NCBI RefSeq assembly: GCF_000026945.1
Contig: NC_012862.1
Span: forward strand, 1,294,501-1,358,500
Reading direction: 5' to 3'
DNA: 64,000 nucleotides
From: Candida dubliniensis CD36
Lineage: Eukaryota > Ascomycota > Pichiomycetes > Serinales > Debaryomycetaceae
Shown here in pieces: positions 51,368 through 62,489 of the stretch. Each line of letters starts with the position of its first letter. Position 1 is the stretch's first letter. A program made the translations under genes and the position numbers. Under the pieces are notes generated by a model. That model had not been told where the DNA came from, searched no databases, and saw only the letters and a list, made by a program, of their open reading frames with translations.

Positions 51368-53611
51368 TTAACAGCCAATCAATTTATGTTTAGGAAAGCT
51401 GTATCCACCATCTTGAAATGTTGTCAAATTAACATTTTGATAAACATTTAAATGTTGTTGAATATAATCTGAAGTTGGATAATCTGAAGGATCACATCCA
51501 ATATTGATTTGATCTTTAGGTTGATAAATCCTTACATAATCCACTCTCATTGTTGATGGGAAAACTAAACTTGGCCAATCGATATAAGCCCAATTATTCG
51601 AAATACCCAAATTTAAAATCAAACTTAAAGGTTCTTTAGGTAATCTTCTCCAACCAACATTACCATTGGGGTGTAATGCTTGAGAATACATGGTAAATGT
51701 CGGATTATCACCAACAAACCATCGTAAATATCCTGATTCATTATCATTTAAATATTCATAACCATATTTTTGGAAATTATGTTGATTATCTCCAAATTCA
51801 TACCATGTTACATTCAACATCGTCACTCCAGAAATGGCTTGTTGGAATGGACCACCAGTATAAGTATTCATTAATGTTACTGAGCTATTATGAATTTCAA
51901 GAAAATCATAATTGGGCATATACCAAATATCATAAGGAGCAACTTGTAATGATTGAGAAACTCTACCAATAACACCATGAATTTCACCTTCCAATGCATC
52001 AATTTCAGGGGCTCCTCTACCAATGCCTCGATTAGGATGAGCTTCGCCAGGACATGTACATTTATTTAATCTTTGACCCGGTAAATAAGAAATACCATCT
52101 GGAGACGATTGATTAGGTGTAATACCAGCATCACATGAATCATATGTATACGGCCATACTCCTTCAGTAGATGCAAGATAACCAGGACGACCCAAATTCC
52201 CCATTGACCATAATCCAGGCCATAACCCGGTGATATTACCATATCCAGGTAATTTTGCCAGAAATTCCAATTTCCCCTGAGTAAAACACATTTGATTCCA
52301 ACTTTGAATCATACCTGAACGATAAAATAATCCATGACTTTTAAAAGCATCCATACGTAAATTCAATGTACCATTTGATGTAGTGACTGCATCAGGATCA
52401 TACCATTCTAAATCTTTAGTAGCATCATAATGTAAATCTGGAGCAGTGAAAAATTGATCATCACCTTCATAAAAAGTTCTCCCCTCAGCATTAAATTCAT
52501 CACTGAAAACTAATGGCCATTCTTCACCATTTTTAGATTTCCAAACCATGGCTTCTTCAGGTGTATCAGGATCAATTAACGAAGTTCGTATAGCACTCAA
52601 CATTGGATACAGATATTGAGTTAATACTTCATAATTTTCATAATTCTTGGCTTTGGGATTATATCCCGTATATGTAAATACTGGTAAAATTATAAATATG
52701 GCAATAGCTATAAGAAACATCAGAATAAATGCAATTAATCCACTCAAGGATTTTTTATCCATAGTTTTTAAATCATATAAAAACCGATTTTTATCATATT
52801 CAGCATCTTGTACTGGATCAGGATTATGTAAATAATCATCAGATTCTTTTTCATCAATACTTAATGGGAATAAACTAGCAGGGTATCCTCCAAATGGACT
52901 AAATTCTCCATTTTCATAAATCATTAAATCTGTGGCTGAATCAGGTGAATACAGTGATCGATTAGATGAATTGTTATCTAGCATGTGTGATGATGATGAT
53001 AATCCAATTCTCAGCATTGATCCACCAATACTTGATTGGGTTTTAAGAGGATATCTATTGTATCCAGCTGATGTTGGACTTTGTTGTTGTTGTTGTTGTT
53101 GTTGTTGAATAAAGTTTGAACTTGACCGAGTTGTACTTTGGTTGTATTTACCTCGAGTCATATCGTTGTCTTGGTTGTCTAAATATGATTGGAAATTAGA
53201 AACTAAAGGTGAAGATGACATTGGTGATGCCGAATATATTGACAGCGATTCATTGTGTTGTTGTGACAGAATATGCTGTTTGTTGTTGGAGTTGTTGGTA
53301 TAGTTAATTCCTACACTGCTATTGCTATTGTCACCATTATTGTGAAGTAGTGGCTGATGAAATCTTGTTTCTGATTGATAAAATGATTCAGTACTATTTG
53401 CATTAGAATTGTCAGAAAATGGATTCTGTGGCGGCGGCGGTGGGGGTTGTTTTCTTCTTGAATTGGTATCCTGTAGATTGGTTGATGAAGAATCATGACT
53501 GGTCAAATCATTGGTTGAATTGTTACTACGATCGAAATAGAAATGCTCTTCCTGTCCGTCAGTATCTGTAAACTTTATTTTCGGCGCATTATAAGTCAAA
53601 TCCCTTTGCAT
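51368..53611 (-). CDS. SKN1: Beta-1,6-glucan synthesis protein Skn1 (GH16-like)
   Basis: A 747-residue type II Golgi/secretory glycoprotein of the SKN1/KRE6 family. The Ser/Asn/Gln-rich cytosolic N-terminus (about 285 residues, with a Gln run) is followed by a membrane anchor (about 290-312, LIAFILMFLIAIAIFIILPV) and a lumenal GH16-like domain. The GH16 acidic motif is EIDALE (E536, D538, E541). A Cys-rich loop LNKCTCPGEAHPNRG precedes it, and the protein ends KHKLIGC. It is paralogous to the KRE6 gene 3.3 kb away in head-to-head orientation. Which paralogue is SKN1 and which KRE6 comes from recalled C. albicans order. Role: beta-1,6-glucan formation in the wall, overlapping with Kre6. Confidence 0.85.
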   Translation of the reverse strand: MQRDLTYNAPKIKFTDTDGQEEHFYFDRSNNSTNDLTSHDSSSTNLQDTNSRRKQPPPPPPQNPFSDNSNANSTESFYQSETRFHQPLLHNNGDNSNSSVGINYTNNSNNKQHILSQQHNESLSIYSASPMSSSPLVSNFQSYLDNQDNDMTRGKYNQSTTRSSSNFIQQQQQQQQQSPTSAGYNRYPLKTQSSIGGSMLRIGLSSSSHMLDNNSSNRSLYSPDSATDLMIYENGEFSPFGGYPASLFPLSIDEKESDDYLHNPDPVQDAEYDKNRFLYDLKTMDKKSLSGLIAFILMFLIAIAIFIILPVFTYTGYNPKAKNYENYEVLTQYLYPMLSAIRTSLIDPDTPEEAMVWKSKNGEEWPLVFSDEFNAEGRTFYEGDDQFFTAPDLHYDATKDLEWYDPDAVTTSNGTLNLRMDAFKSHGLFYRSGMIQSWNQMCFTQGKLEFLAKLPGYGNITGLWPGLWSMGNLGRPGYLASTEGVWPYTYDSCDAGITPNQSSPDGISYLPGQRLNKCTCPGEAHPNRGIGRGAPEIDALEGEIHGVIGRVSQSLQVAPYDIWYMPNYDFLEIHNSSVTLMNTYTGGPFQQAISGVTMLNVTWYEFGDNQHNFQKYGYEYLNDNESGYLRWFVGDNPTFTMYSQALHPNGNVGWRRLPKEPLSLILNLGISNNWAYIDWPSLVFPSTMRVDYVRIYQPKDQINIGCDPSDYPTSDYIQQHLNVYQNVNLTTFQDGGYSFPKHKLIGC
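52011..52099 (-). repeat. SKN1 segment 87/89 identical to KRE6
   Basis: This 89-base coding stretch differs from 58298-58386 at only two positions, both synonymous, while flanking paralogue sequence differs at many third positions. It is a candidate gene-conversion tract. Confidence 0.7.
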
Positions 53612-56600
53612 TATAAATTGGATTATAAGTAGTCAGATGTGGCTATGCAGATATTTATTCTACGTTATGAAATCTATAGTGGTGGTGTTGTTGGTAACTT
53701 TTATGATTAGTTGTACAATCTATTCAACAAATAAATAAAAAAAAAATGAAAACTGGAAACTGGAAACTGCTTTCTTCATTAAACCACTTCAAAAGTCAAG
53801 TTCTTCATTGTCAATATATATATAGTAAAAGAGAAACACGTAATTGTTATAAATTAGGATATTATTAAGAATTTCTTGGGTTACATATACACATTAATTT
53901 CTTTTCTATTTTAAATTATTCCAAGAAAAAAAAAAATTCAAGAATAAGAAAAAAAGAAGTTGCGAAATTTTCTTGTTGTAATTTTTTAAGGACAATCAAA
54001 ATTCCACACAATATTCCCAACAACAATAACACTCACACGCATACACTCTTGGGGCCAAATTTCTTGGTAATTCTTAATTGAAGTCTTTTAAATAATGAAT
54101 AGGTGTAAATGTGCTCAACTGAAATTCATTACCTATTCAGAATGATACAGGTCTCCAGAATTAACCTGTTCTTGAGAATTGATTAGTTTACGTAGATATA
54201 TGTAACCTGAAGTAAAATGTCAAAGTAGGTTACAAGACATCAATTGATGATGATTATGGAAAAATAGTATAATAATATTACTGTTAGATAATTGATGCAA
54301 ACGAGATAGGTGGGGAATACAGAAGTAATTATGCTCATATTTTTGCGAAATTGCAACCATTTTTTTTCTATAAGCAAGAACCACCCTCAAGTAGAGTAAC
54401 AAAATACGTAGCACAATATGAACAGAACTAGTATTCTATATACCAATCAAATGTTGTGATGTGAGTTTGAGAATAGTAGTTATTGAACAGCAACTTAGAA
54501 TAACACAAGCAGGTGATTTATGTGGCTTTTATGGGAAACTCAAGATCCATCACATCCTACACCTTTCCCAAAACATCGAAATAACTCACGAAATAAGGTT
54601 AAGTTTATGCTCTGCAACTAATAAAAGCCAAACTTTATCACCATGAAGGAAGCATAAATCCTTTCTCAACAAAACCATTGACAATAGAATAACAATTGGG
54701 AAAGAAAAACAGAGTTTTGCACCGCCCCATTTCACTGGTCACGTGTCACAACCAAGATTTGTCTATTGTTGATGAAAAACGAAATTCTTGCTAAGCTTAA
54801 TTAGGCAATTGTAGGCGGAGCAACAACAATTAAGTCAAGAGTTGGTTGATATTTGTTCTGTAATTGCAACTGTTAGTCTCAAATGCCACATCCTTATATA
54901 TATAGCTCAAACCAAAGTGTGTTGATAGTGTGAACTTCTGGTCTTGAATACAGTAAAGTAAAAGCTGAGGTAAATCTTGTACACAACAAATGTGTATCTG
55001 AACTAGCAATAATTGCTCTAGTTTAGTGATGTAATTATTTCATGTGGTTAAGCCCTTGTTTGCTAGTATTATAACTATTTCTTGACATTTAACTAAAATT
55101 GTTTTCAATTTTTCTTCTAAATCGTGTATTTTTGTGCTGCAAACCTATCCTTTTTTGAGCTTGTCTAATTGGAAGGCTTTTCATCTTGATTTGTGATATT
55201 GATTATTAGAATCAATTTTTACCATTGTGCATTAAATTCATTCCCATATTAATATTTCTTCAATTGGTTAAAAAAAGATTAGAAACACGCTGATCTTTGA
55301 TCTTTAATTATTTATATTCTTAGTCGAGCATGAAGCTTACGCGTAGGAAAGAAAGAAAGAGTTGCTGCCAACAAACACTCTACAACAAAAAAACAAAAGT
55401 CAGAACAGTTTTGGGTGGGAGGGTAACAACTAATATACACTGCCATTAACTGTCGTCCGAATCTATTTTGAAAACTGAAACGCCAACAAGGACAAAATCA
55501 ACATTTTGACGGACTAAAAAAAAAAATCACAATAGAAATAAAACACGGCATGTTTGAGAAGGAAAAAAAAAAGCTGGCACAAAAATAATTGATGAGATGG
55601 TTGTTATTTGCTGCTATAGGTTAGAAATGAGACCTAAAGATTTCAGTCATCTCCCATATCATCATCAAGTACATGATAGGGAGAAACAGTGAATTAACCC
55701 CAGCTAACGTGAGCTAATTTGAAGGCAAAGTTGCACCAATAATTCAAACTATACAGTGGGATATTTGCATGAAAGTCATATGACAAGATCTCTTTCTAGC
55801 TTTAAAAAGATGTACAAACAGCCTTGCAAAAATGCTTCATTTAGTACGCGTTGTAATGTACATTATACTATTTTTGGTGTTAAATTTGCTTCAATCAATC
55901 CGCGGATCATTAGAGATATTCTTTTATCTACTTTCTATACTATTGTAATAGTAATTATACCAGTTGCTAGGGAAGAGGGTTGGGTTGGGTTGGGTTGCAT
56001 AATACAATATATGCTAAATATGATAGGTAAAAGTTGATATTGTTTATATTGTATGTTATTTTTAGTAATATAAACAAGATATACAATTGAAGAAGAAAAA
56101 AAGGGGGAAAGAAAGAAAGAAGTAATAGTAGTAGTTAATAGTGAGGCAGGCAGACATTTAAGACGCCGAAAGAAAAAAATCGAAAAATAAAAGGGTCGTG
56201 TACATATTAAGTAGAGTTATACACGACCTGTGCATGTTATTTCTATTTTTCAATAAAGAAAAAAATTTCTTTTTTTTTTATTTTCCCTTCCCGTTTAGTT
56301 TCTTGCTTTTGTGTGTATGTTGGTATGTTAAGTGAATGAGTGAGTGCGTGAATGATCAAAAGTTTTTCCTTTCCCTTTGAGATTTCCAACAAGATTATGT
56401 TTTGATACCTTAACCAACTTCTATTTTCTTTTTTAATATTATTTTGTCTGTTTTTCTTTTTACCATTTTCATTAGGTTTCTATTCTACTACTAAGTTGAT
56501 CAACTAACTACTACCACCACTGCTTACCCAGTAAATATATTCTTCGTCCTTCACACTCGTTTCGACCAACAAACAACAAGAAAAAAAAAAAAAAAACAGC

Positions 56601-56884
56601 AGAATCAAGATCACATACACAATTAGTTTATTAAAATTTTTCTTGTTTTCTTGTTTTTACATTCCTATTTCCTCCTTCCCATCTTCTGAGTATTTACTTT
56701 GGTCAAGAAAAACTTTCACAAGAAAACCATTACTTCTTTGTTCATTGCAAAATCGATCATTTTAACATTTAATCCAGAAAACCAAGAAAAAGTCGAAAGT
56801 TAGTTCTCAGGAACCCCCTATACTTGGCAACGTTTGCAGCACCATCAAATCTTCATATATATACAACCACTATAGGACTCAAGA
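53612..56884. promoter_or_regulatory. Shared divergent promoter region of SKN1 and KRE6
   Basis: 3.3 kb between the starts of the two paralogues, with no supported gene. It holds CACGTG at 54740-54745, ACGCGT at 55339-55344 and 55846-55851 (MBF-type), and (GGGTT)4 at 55977-55996. A TATATATA run lies near the KRE6 start (about 56856-56863). The frame at 55756-56037 is of random composition. Confidence 0.45.
55977..55996. repeat. (GGGTT)4 repeat
   Basis: Four tandem units in the SKN1-KRE6 spacer, the complement of the AACCC repeat at 35255-35279. Confidence 0.8.
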
Positions 56885-59050
56885 ATGGCATCCCAGAGAG
56901 ATTTAACTTCAAATAATCCTCATTTCCACATATCGAGTTCTCGGAACAACACAAACGATGACTTCAATTCGGATCATAATCCAAGAAATCCATTTGGCGA
57001 CGAACCAGAAGAAGAATTAGATTCAGCGTCCTTTTCGTCATCGTCACAAAATAATCAACCACACCACCCATTTGCATCAAATCAGACCCTGAGCACTAAT
57101 AATCTTCATAGCACCAACAGTATTCGAAATGAATCTGAATATGGTAAACCATTTCAAGCTTACAGTGGCTACTACTCCAACGGTGGCAGTTCGCTGTACT
57201 TGAATCAAGAAGGTGTGAGTTCTGATGAAAGTAAACTATTAGCTGGTAACAATAGAGATACATCTAGTGTTGGTGCTGACAATAGATTAAATCCAACCAG
57301 TCCGGCAGAATTCGATAGATACCCTTCAATGGCAGGCTCAAGAGTAGTCTCCTCTACTTCCTTGGTATCGTTCAACAATCCTTCCAATATGATGCGCACC
57401 CATCAACCTCATCATGGATCATCTACATCTCCTACTTCAAGTAGTATGAACAATGATTCCATATCAGATAAATCAACTAGCCCCTTCCCTAACGATTTCA
57501 GTCCATTTGGGGGATATCCTGCTAGTTCGTTCCCATTGAGTATCGATGAAAAGGAACCCGATGACTATTTGCATAACCCAGACCCTGTACAGGATGCTGA
57601 GTACGAAAAGAACCGATTCATACACGATTTAAAGAACATGGATAAACGATCATTGGGTGGGTTGATCGGTTTTATTGTATTATTTATAGCTGCATTAGCA
57701 GTGTTTATCATTTTACCTGCATTGACCTATTCTGGGGCCACCAACCCTTACCATCCAGAAAGTTATGAAGTTTTAACTAAATACCTGTACCCTATGTTGA
57801 GTGCTATAAGAACTAATTTGGTTGATCCAGATACCCCTGAATCTGCTTATAAAAAGAAAGCTAAAGATGGCAGTGAATGGGTATTGGTATTCAGTGATGA
57901 ATTTAATGCCGAAGGAAGAACTTTTTACGAAGGTGATGATCAATTTTTCACAGCACCTGATATTCACTATGATGCCACCAAAGATTTAGAATGGTATGAC
58001 CCTGATGCTAGTTCAACGGCAAATGGTACATTGAACTTGCGTATGGATGCTTTCAAAAATCATAATTTATTCTATCGTTCAGGTATGGTTCAAAGTTGGA
58101 ACCAAATGTGTTTTACTCAAGGTCATTTGGAGATTCTGGCTCGTTTACCAAATTATGGTAATGTGACAGGGTTATGGCCTGGGTTGTGGTCAATGGGTAA
58201 TTTAGGTAGACCAGGGTACTTGGGTTCTACTGAAGGAGTTTGGCCATACTCTTACGATTCATGTGATGCTGGTATTACCCCCAATCAATCTTCCCCCGAT
58301 GGTATTTCTTATTTACCTGGTCAAAGATTAAATAAATGTACATGTCCTGGTGAAGCTCATCCTAATCGAGGCATTGGTAGAGGAGCACCAGAAATCGATG
58401 TTATTGAAGCTGAAGTGATGACTGATAGTAGTGGTAAAAGAGAGAATTGTGGTGTTGCCTCACAATCATTGCAATTGGCTCCTATGGACATTTGGTATAT
58501 ACCCGATTACGATTGGGTGGAAATTTACAATTTTTCCGTTTCAACAATGAATACATATACTGGAGGACCGTTCCAACAAGCGTTATCAGCAACAACAATG
58601 TTAAATGTCACTTGGTATGAATTTGGTGACAATGAACACAATTTTCAAACGTATGGTTACGAATATTTGAATGATGATAATACTGGTTATTTGAGATGGT
58701 TTGTTGGTAATGATCCAACGTTGACAGTTTATTCACAAGCTTTGCATCCAGGAGGGAATATTGGTTGGAGACCATTGAGTCGAGAACCAATGTCATTAAT
58801 TTTGAATTTAGGTATTTCGAATAATTGGGCTTATATTGATTGGAATAGTTTATTTTTCCCAGTTACATTTAGAATCGACTATGTGCGTGTTTATCAACCA
58901 CCAGACCAAATCAATATTGGATGTGATCCTTCGGATTATCCAACTTATGATTATATTCAACAACATTTGAATTTATATGAAAATTCCAATTTAACAACGT
59001 TTGAAGATGGTGGTTATAGTTTCCCTAAGAACCGTTTGATTGGTTGTTAA
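56885..59050 (+). CDS. KRE6: Beta-1,6-glucan synthesis protein Kre6 (GH16-like)
   Basis: A 721-residue type II membrane protein needed for beta-1,6-glucan, which links mannoproteins to the wall. The N-terminus is Ser/Asn-rich (about 255 residues). It includes FSPFGGYPASSFPLSIDEKE and YLHNPDPVQDAEYEKNRF, shared with SKN1, just before the anchor (about 258-281). The GH16-like lumenal domain starts near WVLVFSDEFNAEGRTFYEGD. The ExDxxE motif is EIDVIE (E503, D505, E508). After this motif KRE6 has a short insert (MTDSSGKRENCG) relative to SKN1. It ends KNRLIGC like its paralogue. Several CTG codons (for example in the N-terminus) should be read as Ser. Confidence 0.87.
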   Translation: MASQRDLTSNNPHFHISSSRNNTNDDFNSDHNPRNPFGDEPEEELDSASFSSSSQNNQPHHPFASNQTLSTNNLHSTNSIRNESEYGKPFQAYSGYYSNGGSSLYLNQEGVSSDESKLLAGNNRDTSSVGADNRLNPTSPAEFDRYPSMAGSRVVSSTSLVSFNNPSNMMRTHQPHHGSSTSPTSSSMNNDSISDKSTSPFPNDFSPFGGYPASSFPLSIDEKEPDDYLHNPDPVQDAEYEKNRFIHDLKNMDKRSLGGLIGFIVLFIAALAVFIILPALTYSGATNPYHPESYEVLTKYLYPMLSAIRTNLVDPDTPESAYKKKAKDGSEWVLVFSDEFNAEGRTFYEGDDQFFTAPDIHYDATKDLEWYDPDASSTANGTLNLRMDAFKNHNLFYRSGMVQSWNQMCFTQGHLEILARLPNYGNVTGLWPGLWSMGNLGRPGYLGSTEGVWPYSYDSCDAGITPNQSSPDGISYLPGQRLNKCTCPGEAHPNRGIGRGAPEIDVIEAEVMTDSSGKRENCGVASQSLQLAPMDIWYIPDYDWVEIYNFSVSTMNTYTGGPFQQALSATTMLNVTWYEFGDNEHNFQTYGYEYLNDDNTGYLRWFVGNDPTLTVYSQALHPGGNIGWRPLSREPMSLILNLGISNNWAYIDWNSLFFPVTFRIDYVRVYQPPDQINIGCDPSDYPTYDYIQQHLNLYENSNLTTFEDGGYSFPKNRLIGC

Positions 59051-60335
59051 GATTGTCATATCCATTTTTTACTAATAGAACAATCCAAAAAAAAAAAAAA
59101 CAAAAACAGAGAACAAAAAGTTATTTTTTTCATGTTTTTTTATCGTTTATTTGGTTTTTATTTTTGGGGGGGGCGGTTTGATTTTGCATATATTTTTCTT
59201 GATTTTTATTTGATTTGTATTTTTTCAGATTTTGGTTTATTTACAATTTCTTATCATTATACTAATACTATGAATACCATATCATATGTGTATGTAAGTA
59301 TAAGTGTAATTGTATTTGAATAAAACGATGTATATTGCTTAGTCTTTATTTAAATATTATATTTGCTATAGATTTTTATTTTATTTCAACGATTCTGTTA
59401 TTAGCAGTGCTTGTAAGTATTATCTAGACATCATAGAGTTATGTGTGATTTTGAACTACACTATAGATAGACAGTGTGAATTAGTAGTTGAAAATTTTGA
59501 TAGCTACCCCAGATTTGGTTAACCATCCTCGATAGAGCAGAATATCCTCTTTTCAGTAATTTCAACACACTGATTCTGTTGTTAGGAATAATGTGGTGCT
59601 TCATTGTTTGTATATTGTTAGTCACTTTCTTTACAACCAAAGCATAAAAGCAAAAGACCAGTTATAATAATATAATGACACATTTGTGTGGTTCAAGAAT
59701 AAATATGGGTGATAATTTTGACCCGAAATAACCAGTAAAGTCTTGGTCGAGGTTAGCCACAGTTGGACCAACCTATACTACATAATTCTATTGTTCAGTT
59801 TTGCAATGCCAGAGTAATTAAACCAAATGACATAATTGGATTTAATATAGACAATCCAACCAATTTGAAAGGAAACGATAACTAAGTTCTTTTAATAAAT
59901 CATGCGTTAATAACATTAGGATTATTTAGTTGCAATTTTTTTTTCTTCATCTATCACCAAACTGTGGCGTATTTTTTTGTATTAACGATTATGACTTAAT
60001 TTCATTTGTTCTTAGTTTACTAATAGTGATGGAAATTTACAGAATGTATGGTGGATGGGTTTGCATTCTTGTGAAATGAAATTATTATCATTACTATTGA
60101 AATAACAATAGATTTCATTATTTTGATCCAATTTCAAAAAATCGTGGTGTCTATGTTTGCACCTTTCTCGAAGCCACATTTATTCAAAGCAATGAAAACT
60201 ATAAATTGATTGTATATCCCCAGTAAGTTAATGTCGTCTGAATTGGGTTTTTATCTTTATTTGATATTATAGACTATAGCTGCATTTTTTTTTTTTTTTT
60301 GACAGTTTCCTTTTCACGATTTTACATTTTTCATA
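59051..60335. other. Spacer between KRE6 and the flavin monooxygenase gene
   Basis: 1.3 kb. KRE6 3' region with A tract and a G-run (59165-59172), then unremarkable AT-rich DNA. The motif TTTCAAC...GATTCTGTT(A/G)TTAG occurs twice (59385-59404 and 59561-59586). A T tract (about 60286-60300) lies just before the FMO start. No gene was seen. Confidence 0.45.
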
Positions 60336-61907
60336 ATGGTTTCTTTAAATATCGATTCAATTGGTATCATTGGTGCTGGTCCAGGTGGGTTAGCATCTCT
60401 TTATGAATTCTTACATACAAACAAAGATGGTACTTCTACTGTAGGTACAGGAGAAAGAGCTAAAACGCCCGCCTTTTCCAAGATTGTTGCTTTTGAACAA
60501 AAAGATCATGCTGGTGGGATTTGGGCACCTGCTACTCCCGATGCCGATTTACCTATTCCACCACAAGAAATTTTAAACACTGGGAAAGTCAATGATCCTG
60601 CTTATATTAGACCAAGGAATGAACCACCACAAGAAATCAATGGTGCCACTAAAGAGACACCCGTAGTTGTTAAAACTAAAGATAATTTACAAAATGAATT
60701 GGAATGGAAAAGAAGTGGAGTTTATCCATATTTATCAACTAACATTCCTAGTAGATTTACTAGATTTAGTTATTTACCCGATGAAGAAAAATATCATGAT
60801 AAATCAAGACCAATTTATCCATTCTTATATCATCAAGAATTATCACAACGTTTCACTGATTTTGTTGATAAAGAAAAATTACATGAATTTATTAGATTAA
60901 ATACAACTGTTGAAGATGTGCAAAAAAATGAAGAGACCGGGAAATGGATCATTAGTGTAAGACATAAGAATCCAACTACTGGTGCCAATGAATGGTATCA
61001 AGAAGAATTTGATGCCATTGTTGTTGCAAATGGACATTATACAATTCCTTCAATTCCAGCATTCCCTGGATTAGCTGAGTTTAATGCCAATTATCCTGAC
61101 GTTTTGATCCATGCCAAATCAATTCGTGAATTGGATGAATATAAAGATAAAGATGTGTTATTTGTTGGTGGATCAATTTCTACAGCAAATATTATTCAAT
61201 ATGTCATTCCTATTGCCAAATCAGTAACTGTTTCCAAACGTAGTAAGAATTTAGTGTTTGAATACATAAATCAAGCATTGGTGACTCCAGAAATTGGCCA
61301 AAGAGGAGAAATCTCAAAGTTGGACCCTACAACTGGAGAAGTTCATTTTGTTGATGGTGATAGTAAAAAATTTGACAAGATTATTTTAACTACTGGCTAT
61401 CATTATCATTATCCCTTTTTGTCCAAATATTTTGAAGTGGTTAATCCAAGTCATTTATCTCGTGTCAAAGGATTATATTATCATACTTTTAATCAACAAG
61501 ATCCAACTATTGGTGCCACTGGTATTCTTGTGTCTCATTTGAATTTCCATACTATTGAAGCTAGTGCAGCTGCATTAGCTGGAGTTTGGTCAGGTGCTAA
61601 AGAATTACCAACATTAAAAGAACAACAAGAATGGGAAAAACAAGAAGTTGAAGCCAAAGGTGATTCATTATTTTTCCATTTCTTGGATCATCATAATGCT
61701 CAAGAACATTTTGTTGATAAATTATATCAGTTTGCACCTAAAGATAGATACAATCCGTTAGAAAAAGAAGGTCCTTTAGTCAATGAAGTTGATGATGGGG
61801 TTGATAAATTAGAAAAATTGTTCTATGATATCAAGGATAAAAAACTTGATGTTAATGATGTTCTGTTGCCATCTTTGGAAAAACTTTCAATTGAACTGAA
61901 AGCTTAG
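60336..61907 (+). CDS. Flavin-containing monooxygenase-like oxidoreductase
   Basis: A 523-residue FAD/NAD(P)H-dependent monooxygenase. The FAD-binding motif GAGPGG is at residues 13-18 after a short beta-strand. IVVANGHYTIPSIPAFPGL matches the FMO linker between domains. The second dinucleotide-binding site is DVLFVGGSISTANI (about 275-288), with Gly-Gly-Ser in place of the strict GxGxxG. KIILTTGYHYHYPFL closes the second fold and equals the FMO/BVMO 'ATG' motif. Yeast Fmo1 oxidises thiols such as glutathione and cysteamine to keep ER redox; the substrate here is not determinable. Length is longer than yeast Fmo1 (432) owing to a C-terminal extension rich in charged residues. No signal peptide. 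Confidence 0.82.
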   Translation: MVSLNIDSIGIIGAGPGGLASLYEFLHTNKDGTSTVGTGERAKTPAFSKIVAFEQKDHAGGIWAPATPDADLPIPPQEILNTGKVNDPAYIRPRNEPPQEINGATKETPVVVKTKDNLQNELEWKRSGVYPYLSTNIPSRFTRFSYLPDEEKYHDKSRPIYPFLYHQELSQRFTDFVDKEKLHEFIRLNTTVEDVQKNEETGKWIISVRHKNPTTGANEWYQEEFDAIVVANGHYTIPSIPAFPGLAEFNANYPDVLIHAKSIRELDEYKDKDVLFVGGSISTANIIQYVIPIAKSVTVSKRSKNLVFEYINQALVTPEIGQRGEISKLDPTTGEVHFVDGDSKKFDKIILTTGYHYHYPFLSKYFEVVNPSHLSRVKGLYYHTFNQQDPTIGATGILVSHLNFHTIEASAAALAGVWSGAKELPTLKEQQEWEKQEVEAKGDSLFFHFLDHHNAQEHFVDKLYQFAPKDRYNPLEKEGPLVNEVDDGVDKLEKLFYDIKDKKLDVNDVLLPSLEKLSIELKA

Positions 61908-62489
61908 ATGGGTGTAGTGATCTATTTTATTTAATTCTCTTGTCCATCCAGCTGATTGTGGACCAATGAATATGTAATTTGTTTAGTGATTGTACATGTT
62001 TTTAATCTACTATTTTTTAATATATCTTTCTTATGCTTGTAATGTATTTTGATAATGGTAGAGATCAATATTTGTCATTGTTTCTACATTATATGGTAGC
62101 ATTCGGTTTGTGGTGATGAAGATAGTTTATTGTACTATTCAGACTATAAGGGATTCGAATTCTTCCTTATTACCGGTATGGTTGTCATCACTACTTTATT
62201 ATCTCTTGTCAATTATGATATTCTAATGATTGGCAACACCACCCTAAGTTGAGGTATTGCCATGCGACTTGTAAAACCGTCGGCAAATACCCACACCAGA
62301 AAAAACGAGAAAGTCAAGTCCTTTCTCGTGCAATTTTGTAAACGTATTTTTTTCTCCCTCCCTTTTTCTTTGTTCTCTCACACACAACCACTCAACTTTT
62401 CCCCCTCCCTCCCTCCCCCCGTTTATTTGTAAATAACTTAGTACATTGATCTTAACCAATTCATTACTACATTCCCATATAATCCCAAA
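61908..62489 (+). promoter_or_regulatory. Spacer upstream of FYV10
   Basis: 582 bases containing the FMO 3' region and a CT/C-rich stretch (62350-62421) directly before FYV10, typical of a yeast leader. No gene. Confidence 0.45.

Noticed and set aside
55756..56037. 93-codon frame in the SKN1-KRE6 spacer
   Set aside because: It includes the GGGTT repeat as GWVGLG, has random composition and no recognisable motif.
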